This document shows positions 26,044 through 33,450 of a stretch of DNA of 38,548 nucleotides, one piece after another (the first letter of the stretch is position 1; every line of letters starts with the position of its first letter). The DNA comes from Variovorax sp. (GTDB lineage: Bacteria > Pseudomonadota > Gammaproteobacteria > Burkholderiales > Burkholderiaceae_C). The notes beneath the pieces were generated by a model. It made no database searches and was not told where the DNA came from. It worked only from the letters and a program-made list of their open reading frames with translations. Made by a program: the position numbers and the translations under genes. The stretch lies in the NCBI GenBank assembly GCA_004210915.1, contig SEGS01000029.1, positions 1 to 38,548 on the forward strand. The letters are read 5' to 3'.

Positions 26044-26652
26044 TCAGATCTTGCCGCGCTTGCGCAGGCGGCTCAGCGTCTCGGCCGACAGGTTGAGATA
26101 AGACGCCAGCTCCTTGCTGGGAATCCGGTCGACCAGCTCCGGGTGTTTGCGCAGGAACCGGTGCACGCGGCCCGGTGCGTCCAGCAGGTGCAGCGTGATG
26201 GTGTGCGCCATGATTTCGCTCATGCCGCGCATCACGCAGTACTCGAAGAGTTCCTTGGCGTCGGCGCGGCGATGGAGGAAGTCGATCCACTCCTTCAGCG
26301 GCAGGCTGGCAACGCGGGCCTTGGTCACGCACACGATGCCGTACGGCGTCGGCGTGTTCAGGCGCGACGCGGCATAGCTGGTCTCCATGTCGTTCTCGTC
26401 GGCGAAGCGCAGGATCATTTCCTTGCCCTCCGGGTTGCTCACGACCCGCTTGAGGATGCCGTCGAGGATGAAGTACTGCTCCATTTCCCGCACGCCCTGG
26501 CGCAAGAGGAAGTCGCCCTTGTTGCCATCCACGATGACCAGATGCGCTTCCAGCTCCGACCGATCGCTCTCGCTCAGGTCCTTGAGAAGGACGTTATGCC
26601 GAAGCTGTACGCGAATGATGTTCTGTTCTGGATGGCTCGAAAGAGGTGTCAC
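26044..26652 (-). CDS. Crp/Fnr-family transcriptional regulator of the oxalate locus
   Basis: A 202-residue regulator: cyclic-nucleotide-binding-like beta barrel (about 22-125), dimerisation helix (about 126-160) and a C-terminal helix-turn-helix (about 179-200) that ends without a wing, as in other short members. The cAMP pocket motif (GE...R-S/T-A) is absent, reading FADENDMETSYAASRL, and there is no N-terminal cysteine cluster (only C108 and C139). So neither cAMP nor an Fnr iron-sulfur cluster is expected. The recognition helix has E191, S194 and R195, the E-x-x-S-R set that reads TTGA in Fnr. GTG 26652 is the only start compatible with family length. It diverges from oxc, with a matching operator 43 bases upstream. 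Confidence 0.87.
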   Translation of the reverse strand: MTPLSSHPEQNIIRVQLRHNVLLKDLSESDRSELEAHLVIVDGNKGDFLLRQGVREMEQYFILDGILKRVVSNPEGKEMILRFADENDMETSYAASRLNTPTPYGIVCVTKARVASLPLKEWIDFLHRRADAKELFEYCVMRGMSEIMAHTITLHLLDAPGRVHRFLRKHPELVDRIPSKELASYLNLSAETLSRLRKRGKI

Positions 26653-26695
26653 TGAAGTCTCGTGGGGTTTTCCCGGCGTTCTGATTTTCCGAAAG

Positions 26696-26709
26696 TTGAC
26701 CGGGGTCAA
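26696..26709. promoter_or_regulatory. Fnr-type operator between the regulator gene and oxc
   Basis: TTGACCGGGGTCAA: arms TTGACC and GGTCAA around GG, preceded by AAAG as at 21862-21866. TTGA-N6-TCAA spacing fits an Fnr-family dimer. Its centre (26702.5) is 42.5 bases before the start predicted from GATAGT (26733-26738), the class II activator position. It also lies 43 bases before the regulator's own GTG, so autoregulation is possible. Confidence 0.75.
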
Positions 26710-26732
26710 CGGCTGGAGCAGGGACGCCGAAT

Positions 26733-26738
26733 GATAGT
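26733..26738 (+). promoter_or_regulatory. Candidate -10 box of the oxc operon
   Basis: GATAGT matches TATAAT at four of six positions and sits at the distance from the 26696-26709 operator expected for class II activation. No -35 hexamer is visible, which fits an activator-dependent promoter. The predicted transcript start is near 26745, giving a leader of about 96 bases. Confidence 0.45.
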
Positions 26739-26840
26739 CCTCACACGACGCTTGGAAGCCCTCCAAGTCATTGAGCGGCCTGCGCGGGAGAGGCACGGCG
26801 CGCAAGTTGTCGGAGTTGCATAACGAACCAAGGAGACATG

Positions 26841-28577
26841 ATGTCCGCTGTCCTGGCCAACCCGCCGGCAACCTCCCAAGAAGACCCCGTTACCGATGGC
26901 TTCCATCTGGTCATCGATGCGCTGAAGCTCAATGACATCGACACGATCTTCGGCCTGCCCGGCATCCCGATCACCGATCTCACCCGCATGGCGCAGGCCG
27001 AGGGCATGCGCGTCATTTCCTTCCGCCACGAGCAGCACGCCGGCAACGCCGCGGCGGCCGCCGGTTTCCTGACGCAGAAGCCCGGCATCTGCCTGACGGT
27101 CTCGGCGCCGGGCTTCCTCAACGGGCTCACTGCGCTGGCCAACGCCACCACCAACTGCTTCCCGATGATCCTGATCAGCGGGTCGAGCGAGCGCGAAATC
27201 GTCGACCTTCAACAAGGCGACTACGAGGAGATGGACCAGCTGGCCATCGCCAAGCCGCTGTGCAAGGCCGCCTTCCGTGTGCTTCACGCCGAAGACATCG
27301 GGGTCGGCATTGCGCGTGCGATCCGCTCGGCGTTGTCGGGCCGTCCTGGCGGCGTGTACCTGGACCTGCCGGCCAAGCTGTTCGCGCAGACCATGGATGC
27401 GGCGGCAGGCAAGCGGTCATTGATTCGTGTTGTCGATCCGGCGCCGCGCCAGATCCCCGCGCCCGATGCGGTCGAACGCGCCCTCAACCTGCTCAAGAAC
27501 GCGAAGCGTCCATTGATCCTGCTGGGCAAGGGCGCCGCCTACGCCCAGGCCGATGCCGACATCCGTGCCCTGGTCGAGAAGACCGGCATTCCCTACCTTC
27601 CGATGTCGATGGCCAAGGGCCTGTTGCCCGACACCCATTCGCAATCCGCTGCGGCGGCCCGCTCCTACGTGTTGCAGGAAGCCGATGTCGTCATGCTCGT
27701 CGGCGCACGCCTCAACTGGCTGCTGTCGCACGGCAAGGGGAAGACATGGGCGCAGGACAAGGGCGCCAAGCAGTTCATCCAGATCGACATCGCGCCCACC
27801 GAAATCGACAGCAATGTCGCCATCGCTGCGCCGGTGATCGGTGACATCGGCTCGTGCGTCGCGGCCCTGCTGGCAGGTGTCGGCGCAGGCTGGGCCAAGC
27901 CGCCGGCCGAATGGACCGGCGCCATTGCCGAGCGCCGGCAGAAGAACCTCGCGAAGATGGCCGACACGTTGGCGGCCCGGCCCTCGCCGATGAACTTCCA
28001 CAGCGCGCTGAGCGTGATCCGCGATCAGGTGAAAGCGCGGCCCGACGCCATCGTCGTGAACGAAGGCGCCAACACGCTGGACTTTGCACGCAGCATCGTC
28101 GACATGTACGAGCCGCGCAAACGGCTCGACGTCGGCACCTGGGGAATCATGGGCATCGGCATGGGCTTCGCGGTCGCCGCCGCGGTGGTGACCGGCAAGC
28201 CGGTGATCGCCATCGAAGGCGACAGTGCATTCGGCTTCAGCGGCATGGAGGTCGAAACCATCTGCCGCTACAACCTCCCGATCTGCATCATCGTGTTCAA
28301 CAACAACGGGGTCTACCGCGGGACCGATGTCAATTCCAGCGGCACCCCGGACGTCGCGCCGACCGTGTTCGTCAAGAACGCGCGCTACGACCGGCTGATC
28401 GAGGCCTTCGGGGGTGTCGGCGTCAACGCCACCACCGCGGACGAACTGGCCAAGGCACTGACCGAGGCCGTGGCTTCGGGGCGGCCCACCCTCATCAATG
28501 CGGTCATCGACGAAACCGCCGGCACGGAGAGCGGGCGCATCACCAGCCTCAATCCCAGCACGGCGAAGAAGAAGTAA
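26841..28577 (+). CDS. oxc: Oxalyl-CoA decarboxylase
   Basis: A 578-residue thiamine-diphosphate enzyme converting oxalyl-CoA to formyl-CoA and CO2 in the cytosol. E64 in [12 protein letters not shown] is the catalytic glutamate that activates ThDP. The [20 protein letters not shown] stretch closely resembles the Oxalobacter enzyme. The ThDP/Mg motif begins GDSAFGFSG (D461) and ends at IVFNNNGVY. Length is close to the family (about 568). Two adjacent ATGs occur (26838 and 26841); AGGAG at 26831-26835 favours the second (5-base spacer). It heads the oxc-frc1-PAS-frc2-fdhB-fdhA run, 188 bases divergent from the regulator gene, with the palindromic operator in between. Confidence 0.96.
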   Translation: MSAVLANPPATSQEDPVTDGFHLVIDALKLNDIDTIFGLPGIPITDLTRMAQAEGMRVISFRHEQHAGNAAAAAGFLTQKPGICLTVSAPGFLNGLTALANATTNCFPMILISGSSEREIVDLQQGDYEEMDQLAIAKPLCKAAFRVLHAEDIGVGIARAIRSALSGRPGGVYLDLPAKLFAQTMDAAAGKRSLIRVVDPAPRQIPAPDAVERALNLLKNAKRPLILLGKGAAYAQADADIRALVEKTGIPYLPMSMAKGLLPDTHSQSAAAARSYVLQEADVVMLVGARLNWLLSHGKGKTWAQDKGAKQFIQIDIAPTEIDSNVAIAAPVIGDIGSCVAALLAGVGAGWAKPPAEWTGAIAERRQKNLAKMADTLAARPSPMNFHSALSVIRDQVKARPDAIVVNEGANTLDFARSIVDMYEPRKRLDVGTWGIMGIGMGFAVAAAVVTGKPVIAIEGDSAFGFSGMEVETICRYNLPICIIVFNNNGVYRGTDVNSSGTPDVAPTVFVKNARYDRLIEAFGGVGVNATTADELAKALTEAVASGRPTLINAVIDETAGTESGRITSLNPSTAKKK

Positions 28578-28600
28578 TTCAGTTCAACCAGGAGACTCAC

Positions 28601-29872
28601 ATGAGCGACAAACCACTCAGCGGCATCAAGATCATCGACTTCACCCACGTCCAGGCCGGACCGGCCTGCACACAGATGCTGGCGTGGTTCGGTGCCGACG
28701 TCATCAAGGTCGAACGCCCGGGGGCAGGCGATGTCACGCGTGGTCAGCTGCGCGACATTCCGAATGTTGACGCGCTGTACTTCACCATGCTCAACAGCAA
28801 CAAGCGCTCGATCACGCTCGACACCAAGAAGCCTGAAGGCAAGGCGGTGCTCGAGCAGCTGATCCGCGAGTCCGATGTGCTGGTGGAAAACTTCGGCCCC
28901 GGCGCGCTGGACCGCATGGGCTTCACCTGGGAACGCATCCAGGAGCTCAACCCGAAGATGGTCCACGCCTCGGTCAAGGGCTTCTCGGAAGGCCACCACT
29001 ACGAGGACCTGAAGGTATACGAGAACGTGGCGCAATGCGCTGGCGGCGCTGCGTCGACCACAGGCTGGTGGAAGGGCGAGAACTCGGCGCCGACCATCTC
29101 GTCCGCCGCTTTGGGCGACTCGAACACCGGCATGCACCTGGCCATCGGCATCCTCACGGCCATCATCGGCCGGGAGAAGACGGGCAAGGGTCAGAAGGTG
29201 GCCTGCTCCATGCAGGACGCCGTGCTCAACCTCTGCCGCGTGAAGATGCGTGACCAGCTGCGGCTGGACAGCGTGGGCTATCTGGAGGAGTACCCGCAGT
29301 ACCCGCACGAAATGGACGCCTTCAAGGACGGCGTGGTGCCGCGCGGCGGCAATGCCGGCGGCGGCGGCCAGCCGGGCTGGATCCTGAAGTGCAAGGGCTG
29401 GGAAACCGACCCCAACGCGTACATCTACTTCACTGTGCAGGGCCACGCCTGGGAGCCGATCTGCGATGCCATCGGCAAGCCGGAATGGAAGACCGACCCC
29501 GACTACACCACGGCCAAGGCGCGCCAGCCGCACATCACCGACATCTTCGCGACCATCGAAGCCTGGCTGGCCAACAAGACCAAGTTCGAGGCGGTCGATA
29601 TCCTGCGCAAGTTCGACATTCCGTGCGCGCCGGTGCTGACGATGAAGGAGCTGCTGCACGATCCGTCGCTGCGCGCCAGCGGCTCGATCGTCGAAGTGCC
29701 GCACAAGGAGCGCGGCAGCTACTTCACGGTGGGCAGCCCGATCAAGTTCTCGGACCTGAAGCCAGAGGTCACGGCTTCTCCGCTGCTGGGAGAGCACACC
29801 GACGAAGTGCTGGCCGAACTGGGCTACACCGCGGCGCAGATCAAGGAGCTGCATTCGGCCAACGCGGTGTGA
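28601..29872 (+). CDS. frc: Formyl-CoA:oxalate CoA-transferase, copy 1
   Basis: A 423-residue class III CoA-transferase that moves CoA from formyl-CoA to oxalate, yielding oxalyl-CoA and formate. The catalytic aspartate is D173 in [13 protein letters not shown]. The glycine loop over the active site is G253-G256 ([10 protein letters not shown]). The N-terminus [19 protein letters not shown] and the [11 protein letters not shown] region match bacterial Frc rather than the wider CaiB family. The length matches Oxalobacter Frc (428). ATG 28601 has AGGAG 6 bases upstream. It starts 23 bases after oxc and is followed by a strong hairpin at 29880-29904. A second, clearly homologous copy lies downstream. 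Confidence 0.95.
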   Translation: MSDKPLSGIKIIDFTHVQAGPACTQMLAWFGADVIKVERPGAGDVTRGQLRDIPNVDALYFTMLNSNKRSITLDTKKPEGKAVLEQLIRESDVLVENFGPGALDRMGFTWERIQELNPKMVHASVKGFSEGHHYEDLKVYENVAQCAGGAASTTGWWKGENSAPTISSAALGDSNTGMHLAIGILTAIIGREKTGKGQKVACSMQDAVLNLCRVKMRDQLRLDSVGYLEEYPQYPHEMDAFKDGVVPRGGNAGGGGQPGWILKCKGWETDPNAYIYFTVQGHAWEPICDAIGKPEWKTDPDYTTAKARQPHITDIFATIEAWLANKTKFEAVDILRKFDIPCAPVLTMKELLHDPSLRASGSIVEVPHKERGSYFTVGSPIKFSDLKPEVTASPLLGEHTDEVLAELGYTAAQIKELHSANAV

Positions 29873-29879
29873 GTCTGAT

Positions 29880-29904
29880 CACCGGGGCCGCAACGGCCCC
29901 GGTG
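29880..29904 (+). terminator. Strong intercistronic hairpin after frc1
   Basis: CACCGGGGCCG (29880-29890) pairs perfectly with CGGCCCCGGTG (29894-29904) around a CAA loop: 11 base pairs. No T run follows. It probably acts as a partial terminator or an mRNA 3' stabiliser that makes oxc-frc1 message more abundant than the downstream genes. Confidence 0.6.
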
Positions 29905-29984
29905 CCCGGATCGACGGGGCTTGCGGAGGCCGTTCCCCTTTTCGGGTCGCGGCGCAGAGATTCAAGGAAGAAGGGCAGGACCCC

Positions 29985-30422
29985 ATGAACACGAACATCG
30001 ACTGTCAGGCCGTCGTCGCGGCGGTGGGCGACGCGATCATTGCCGCGGACGCCGGCGGTGCGATCACCCTCTGGAACCCTGGCGCCGAACGCATGTTCGG
30101 CTACACCGAAGCGGAGGCGCTGGGTCGCTCGCTCGACCTGATCACCCCGGAGCGTTTGCGCCAGCGGCACTGGGACGGCTATCACAAGTCGATGGATACT
30201 GGCACCACGAAGTACGGCAACGATCTTCTGCGCGTTCCGGCCATCCACAAGGACGGCCGCGCCATGTCCATCGCCTTCACGGTGGCCATGTTGTTCACCC
30301 CCGATCAAAAGGTGAGCGCGGTCGTGGCCGTGATTCGTGACGAGACCGCGCGCTTCAACGAAGAACGCGCGCTGCGCAAGCAAGTGGCCGAGCTCGAAGC
30401 AGCATCGGCCACGGGTCGATGA
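29985..30422 (+). CDS. Stand-alone PAS-domain protein between the two frc genes
   Basis: A 145-residue soluble protein made of one PAS domain (about residues 6-118). It has the usual N-terminal segment VVAAVGDAIIAADAGGAITLWNPGAERMFGYTEAEALGRSL and a C-terminal PAC-like strand (VVAVIRDETARF), then a short coiled coil (about 122-140, EERALRKQVAELEAA). No kinase, cyclase or DNA-binding domain is attached. A ligand such as haem or flavin cannot be decided, and the frame has no cysteine at all after C7. CAGGA lies 4 bases before ATG 29985. Being embedded in the oxc-fdh run suggests a sensory or metabolite-binding accessory role. The partner is unknown. Confidence 0.85.
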   Translation: MNTNIDCQAVVAAVGDAIIAADAGGAITLWNPGAERMFGYTEAEALGRSLDLITPERLRQRHWDGYHKSMDTGTTKYGNDLLRVPAIHKDGRAMSIAFTVAMLFTPDQKVSAVVAVIRDETARFNEERALRKQVAELEAASATGR

Positions 30423-30458
30423 CACGCCACCCGTGATGCCAACGCATCGGAGACCAGC

Positions 30459-31706
30459 ATGAGCAAAGCCCTTGAAGGCTATCGAATTCTCGACTTCACC
30501 CACGTCCAGTCGGGGCCGACCTGCACCCAGTTGCTGGCCTGGTTCGGCGCCGACGTGATCAAGGTCGAGCGCGCGGGCGAGGGCGACGCCACCCGCGGGC
30601 AGCTGCGCGACATCCCGGATGTCGACAGCCTGTATTTCACGATGCTCAACCACAACAAGCGCTCGATCACCGTCGACACCAAGAAGCCCAAGGGCCGCGA
30701 AGTGCTCGAGACCCTGATCAAACAGTGCGACGTGCTGGTCGAGAACTTCGCGCCCGGTGCGCTCGATCGGATGGGCTTTTCCTGGGAGCGCATCAACGAA
30801 CTGAATCCGCGGATGGTGGTGGCTTCGGTCAAGGGCTTCGGCCCCGGCAAGTACCAGGATTGCAAGGTCTACGAAAACGTGGCGCAGTGCGCCGGCGGCT
30901 CGGCGTCCACCTCGGGTTTCGACGACGGCCCGCCGATGGTCACCGGCGCGCAGATCGGCGACAGCGGCACCGGCCTGCACCTCGCGCTGGGCATCCTCGC
31001 GGCGCTGCTTCAACGTCACAACACCGGCCGCGGCCAGAAGGTGCTCGCGCCGATGCAGGATGCCGTGCTGAACCTGTGCCGCGTCAAGCTGCGCGACCAG
31101 CAGCGTCTGGAGCGCACCGGCACCATGCACGAGTACCCGCAGTACCCCGACGGCGAATTCGGCGAGGCGGTGCCGCGCGCCGGCAACGCATCGGGCGGTG
31201 GCCAGCCGGGTTCGATCCTCCGTTGCAAAGGCTGGGAAACCGATCCCAACGCCTACATCTACTTCATCACGCAGGGAGCCGTGTGGCCCGCTGTGTGCAA
31301 GGTCATCGGCGAAGAGGGCTGGATCACCGATGCCGCGTACGCCACGCCGGCCGCGCGGCTGCTGCACCTCAAGCCGATCTTCGCGCGCATCGAGCGCTGG
31401 ACCATGACCAAGGACAAGTTCGAAGCCATGGACATCCTCAATGGCTACGACATCCCGTGCGGCCCGATCCTGTCGATGAAGGAAATCGCTGAAGACGCGT
31501 CGCTGCGCGAGAGCGGCACCATCGTCGAGGTCGACCATCCCACGCGCGGCAAATACCTGACCGTGGGCAACCCCATCAAGATGTCGGACAGCCCGACCCA
31601 TGTGACGCGTTCGCCGCTCCTGGGCGAGCACACGGTCGAAGTGCTGGGCCAACTCGGCTACAGCCAGGCGCAGATCGACGCGCTGCGCGACGAGCGCGTG
31701 ATCTGA
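30459..31706 (+). CDS. frc: Formyl-CoA:oxalate CoA-transferase, copy 2
   Basis: A 415-residue class III CoA-transferase, clearly paralogous to the copy at 28601-29872. The catalytic aspartate is D168 in [13 protein letters not shown]. The glycine loop is shorter at one place ([11 protein letters not shown]246-G248, where copy 1 has four glycines). The segments [19 protein letters not shown] and [11 protein letters not shown] are shared. The insert after AQCAGG differs ([12 protein letters not shown] here, [12 protein letters not shown] in copy 1), which may tune acceptor specificity. GGAGA lies 6 bases before ATG 30459. It is followed after 38 bases by formate dehydrogenase. Both copies look intact. 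Confidence 0.93.
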   Translation: MSKALEGYRILDFTHVQSGPTCTQLLAWFGADVIKVERAGEGDATRGQLRDIPDVDSLYFTMLNHNKRSITVDTKKPKGREVLETLIKQCDVLVENFAPGALDRMGFSWERINELNPRMVVASVKGFGPGKYQDCKVYENVAQCAGGSASTSGFDDGPPMVTGAQIGDSGTGLHLALGILAALLQRHNTGRGQKVLAPMQDAVLNLCRVKLRDQQRLERTGTMHEYPQYPDGEFGEAVPRAGNASGGGQPGSILRCKGWETDPNAYIYFITQGAVWPAVCKVIGEEGWITDAAYATPAARLLHLKPIFARIERWTMTKDKFEAMDILNGYDIPCGPILSMKEIAEDASLRESGTIVEVDHPTRGKYLTVGNPIKMSDSPTHVTRSPLLGEHTVEVLGQLGYSQAQIDALRDERVI

Positions 31707-31744
31707 GCGTCAGTCTTCCCCGCAGAACAAAAGCAGGAACCGCG

Positions 31745-33442
31745 ATGAACCATCCCGTGATACCGATTGCGGTGCTCGACATGCCCAAGCAGCGCAAGCG
31801 CGAGGCGCCCAAGGGCCGGCGCGTCAACCTGGCTGCGCTGGCCGAGGTGCAGCTGCTGCTGGGCGCCGAGTCCCGCCAACCCGACCTGTTGATCGAGCAC
31901 CTGCACAAGATCCAGGACCACTTCGGCCACCTGTCGACCGCCCATCTGGCCGCGCTCGCGCAGGAGATGCGGCTGGCGCAGACCGAGGTGTTCGAAGTCG
32001 CGACCTTCTATCACCACTTCGACGTCGTGCGCGAGGGCGAAGAGGCGCCGGCGGTGCTCACCGTGCGCGTTTGCGACGGCCTGTCGTGCGAGATGGCGGG
32101 GGCACGCGACCTGCTGGCCCGGCTGCCGGCCCTGCTGGGCCGCGACGTGCGCGTGATGGCGGCGCCGTGCGTCGGCCGTTGCGAGCAGGCGCCCGTGGCG
32201 GTGGTCGGGCAAAACCCGGTTCCCCACGCGAGTTGCGACGCCGTGACGGCGAAGGTGAAGGCCAACGCCGTGGTGCACCGGCCGGCCGGCTACATCGATT
32301 TGGACGCGTATCGCGCGGGCGGTGGCTACGCGATGCTCGATGCCTGCCTGCGGGGTGAACGCGATGTGGAGTCGGTCATCGCCACGCTGGAAGACTCGGG
32401 CCTGCGCGGGCTGGGCGGCGCCGGCTTCCCGGCCGGGCGCAAGTGGCGCATCGTCCGCGCCGAAGAGGGGCCGCGCCTGATGGCCGTGAACATCGACGAA
32501 GGCGAGCCGGGCACCTTCAAGGACCGCGTGCTGCTGGAGCGCGACCCGCACCGTTTTCTGGAGGGCATGCTGATCGCCGCATGGGCGGTGGGCATCGCGC
32601 AGATCTACGTGTACCTGCGCGACGAATACCACGGGTGCCGCGCAATGCTCGAAGTCGAACTGGCCCGGCTGCGCGCCGACCCGGCCATGGCGCAAATGCC
32701 CGAGATCATTCTCCGGCGGGGCGCCGGCGCCTACATCTGCGGCGAGGAGTCCGCGATGATCGAATCGATCGAAGGCAAACGCGGCATGCCGCGCCTGCGG
32801 CCGCCCTACGTGGCGCAGGTCGGCCTGTTCGGGCGGCCGACGCTCGAGCACAACTTCGAGACCTTGTACTGGGTGCGCGAGCTGCTGGAGAAGGGCGGCG
32901 CCTGGTTCGCATCGTTCGGCGCCAACGGCCGCAAGGGCCTGCGTTCGTTCTCGGTGTCAGGACGCGTGCGCAACCCGGGTGTCAAGCTGGCGCCGGCCGG
33001 CATCACCATCCAGGCGCTCATCGACGAATACTGCGCCGGCATGCTGCCGGGGCACAACTTCTACGGCTACCTGCCCGGTGGTGCCTCGGGCGGCATCCTG
33101 CCCGCGCACTTGAACGAGATCCCGCTCGATTTCGACACGCTGCAACCGTACGGCTGCTTCATCGGGTCGGCCGCCGTGGTGGTGCTGTCAGACCACGACA
33201 CGGCCATCGGCGCGGCGCGCAACACCATGCGTTTCTTCGCGCACGAATCCTGCGGGCAATGCACGCCTTGCCGCAACGGCACGGCCAAGGCATCGGCGCT
33301 GATCGAGCAGCCGACCTGGGACCTGGACCTGCTGGCCGATCTGTCCGCCGTCATGCGCGACGCATCGATCTGTGGCTTGGGCCAGGCGGCGCCAAACCCG
33401 ATCGACTGCGTCGTCAAGTACTTCCCGCACGAGCTCTCCTGA
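31745..33442 (+). CDS. fdhB: NAD-dependent formate dehydrogenase, diaphorase subunit (NuoE-NuoF fusion)
   Basis: A 565-residue fusion. Residues about 27-175 are NuoE-like with a thioredoxin-fold [2Fe-2S] site (C110, C115, C142, C146). Residues about 190-565 are NuoF-like, with the FMN/NADH glycine loop GLRGLGGAGFPAGRKW at 219-234, GEPGTFKDR, ICGEESAMIESIEG, and a [4Fe-4S] site C503, C506, C509 and C543. This two-in-one architecture is that of the beta subunit of Methylobacterium FDH1, which passes electrons from formate to NAD+. CAGGAA lies 5 bases before ATG 31745. The alpha subunit follows after 8 bases. It would harvest as NADH the formate released by Frc. Confidence 0.93.
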   Translation: MNHPVIPIAVLDMPKQRKREAPKGRRVNLAALAEVQLLLGAESRQPDLLIEHLHKIQDHFGHLSTAHLAALAQEMRLAQTEVFEVATFYHHFDVVREGEEAPAVLTVRVCDGLSCEMAGARDLLARLPALLGRDVRVMAAPCVGRCEQAPVAVVGQNPVPHASCDAVTAKVKANAVVHRPAGYIDLDAYRAGGGYAMLDACLRGERDVESVIATLEDSGLRGLGGAGFPAGRKWRIVRAEEGPRLMAVNIDEGEPGTFKDRVLLERDPHRFLEGMLIAAWAVGIAQIYVYLRDEYHGCRAMLEVELARLRADPAMAQMPEIILRRGAGAYICGEESAMIESIEGKRGMPRLRPPYVAQVGLFGRPTLEHNFETLYWVRELLEKGGAWFASFGANGRKGLRSFSVSGRVRNPGVKLAPAGITIQALIDEYCAGMLPGHNFYGYLPGGASGGILPAHLNEIPLDFDTLQPYGCFIGSAAVVVLSDHDTAIGAARNTMRFFAHESCGQCTPCRNGTAKASALIEQPTWDLDLLADLSAVMRDASICGLGQAAPNPIDCVVKYFPHELS

Positions 33443-33450
33443 AGGCCCCC

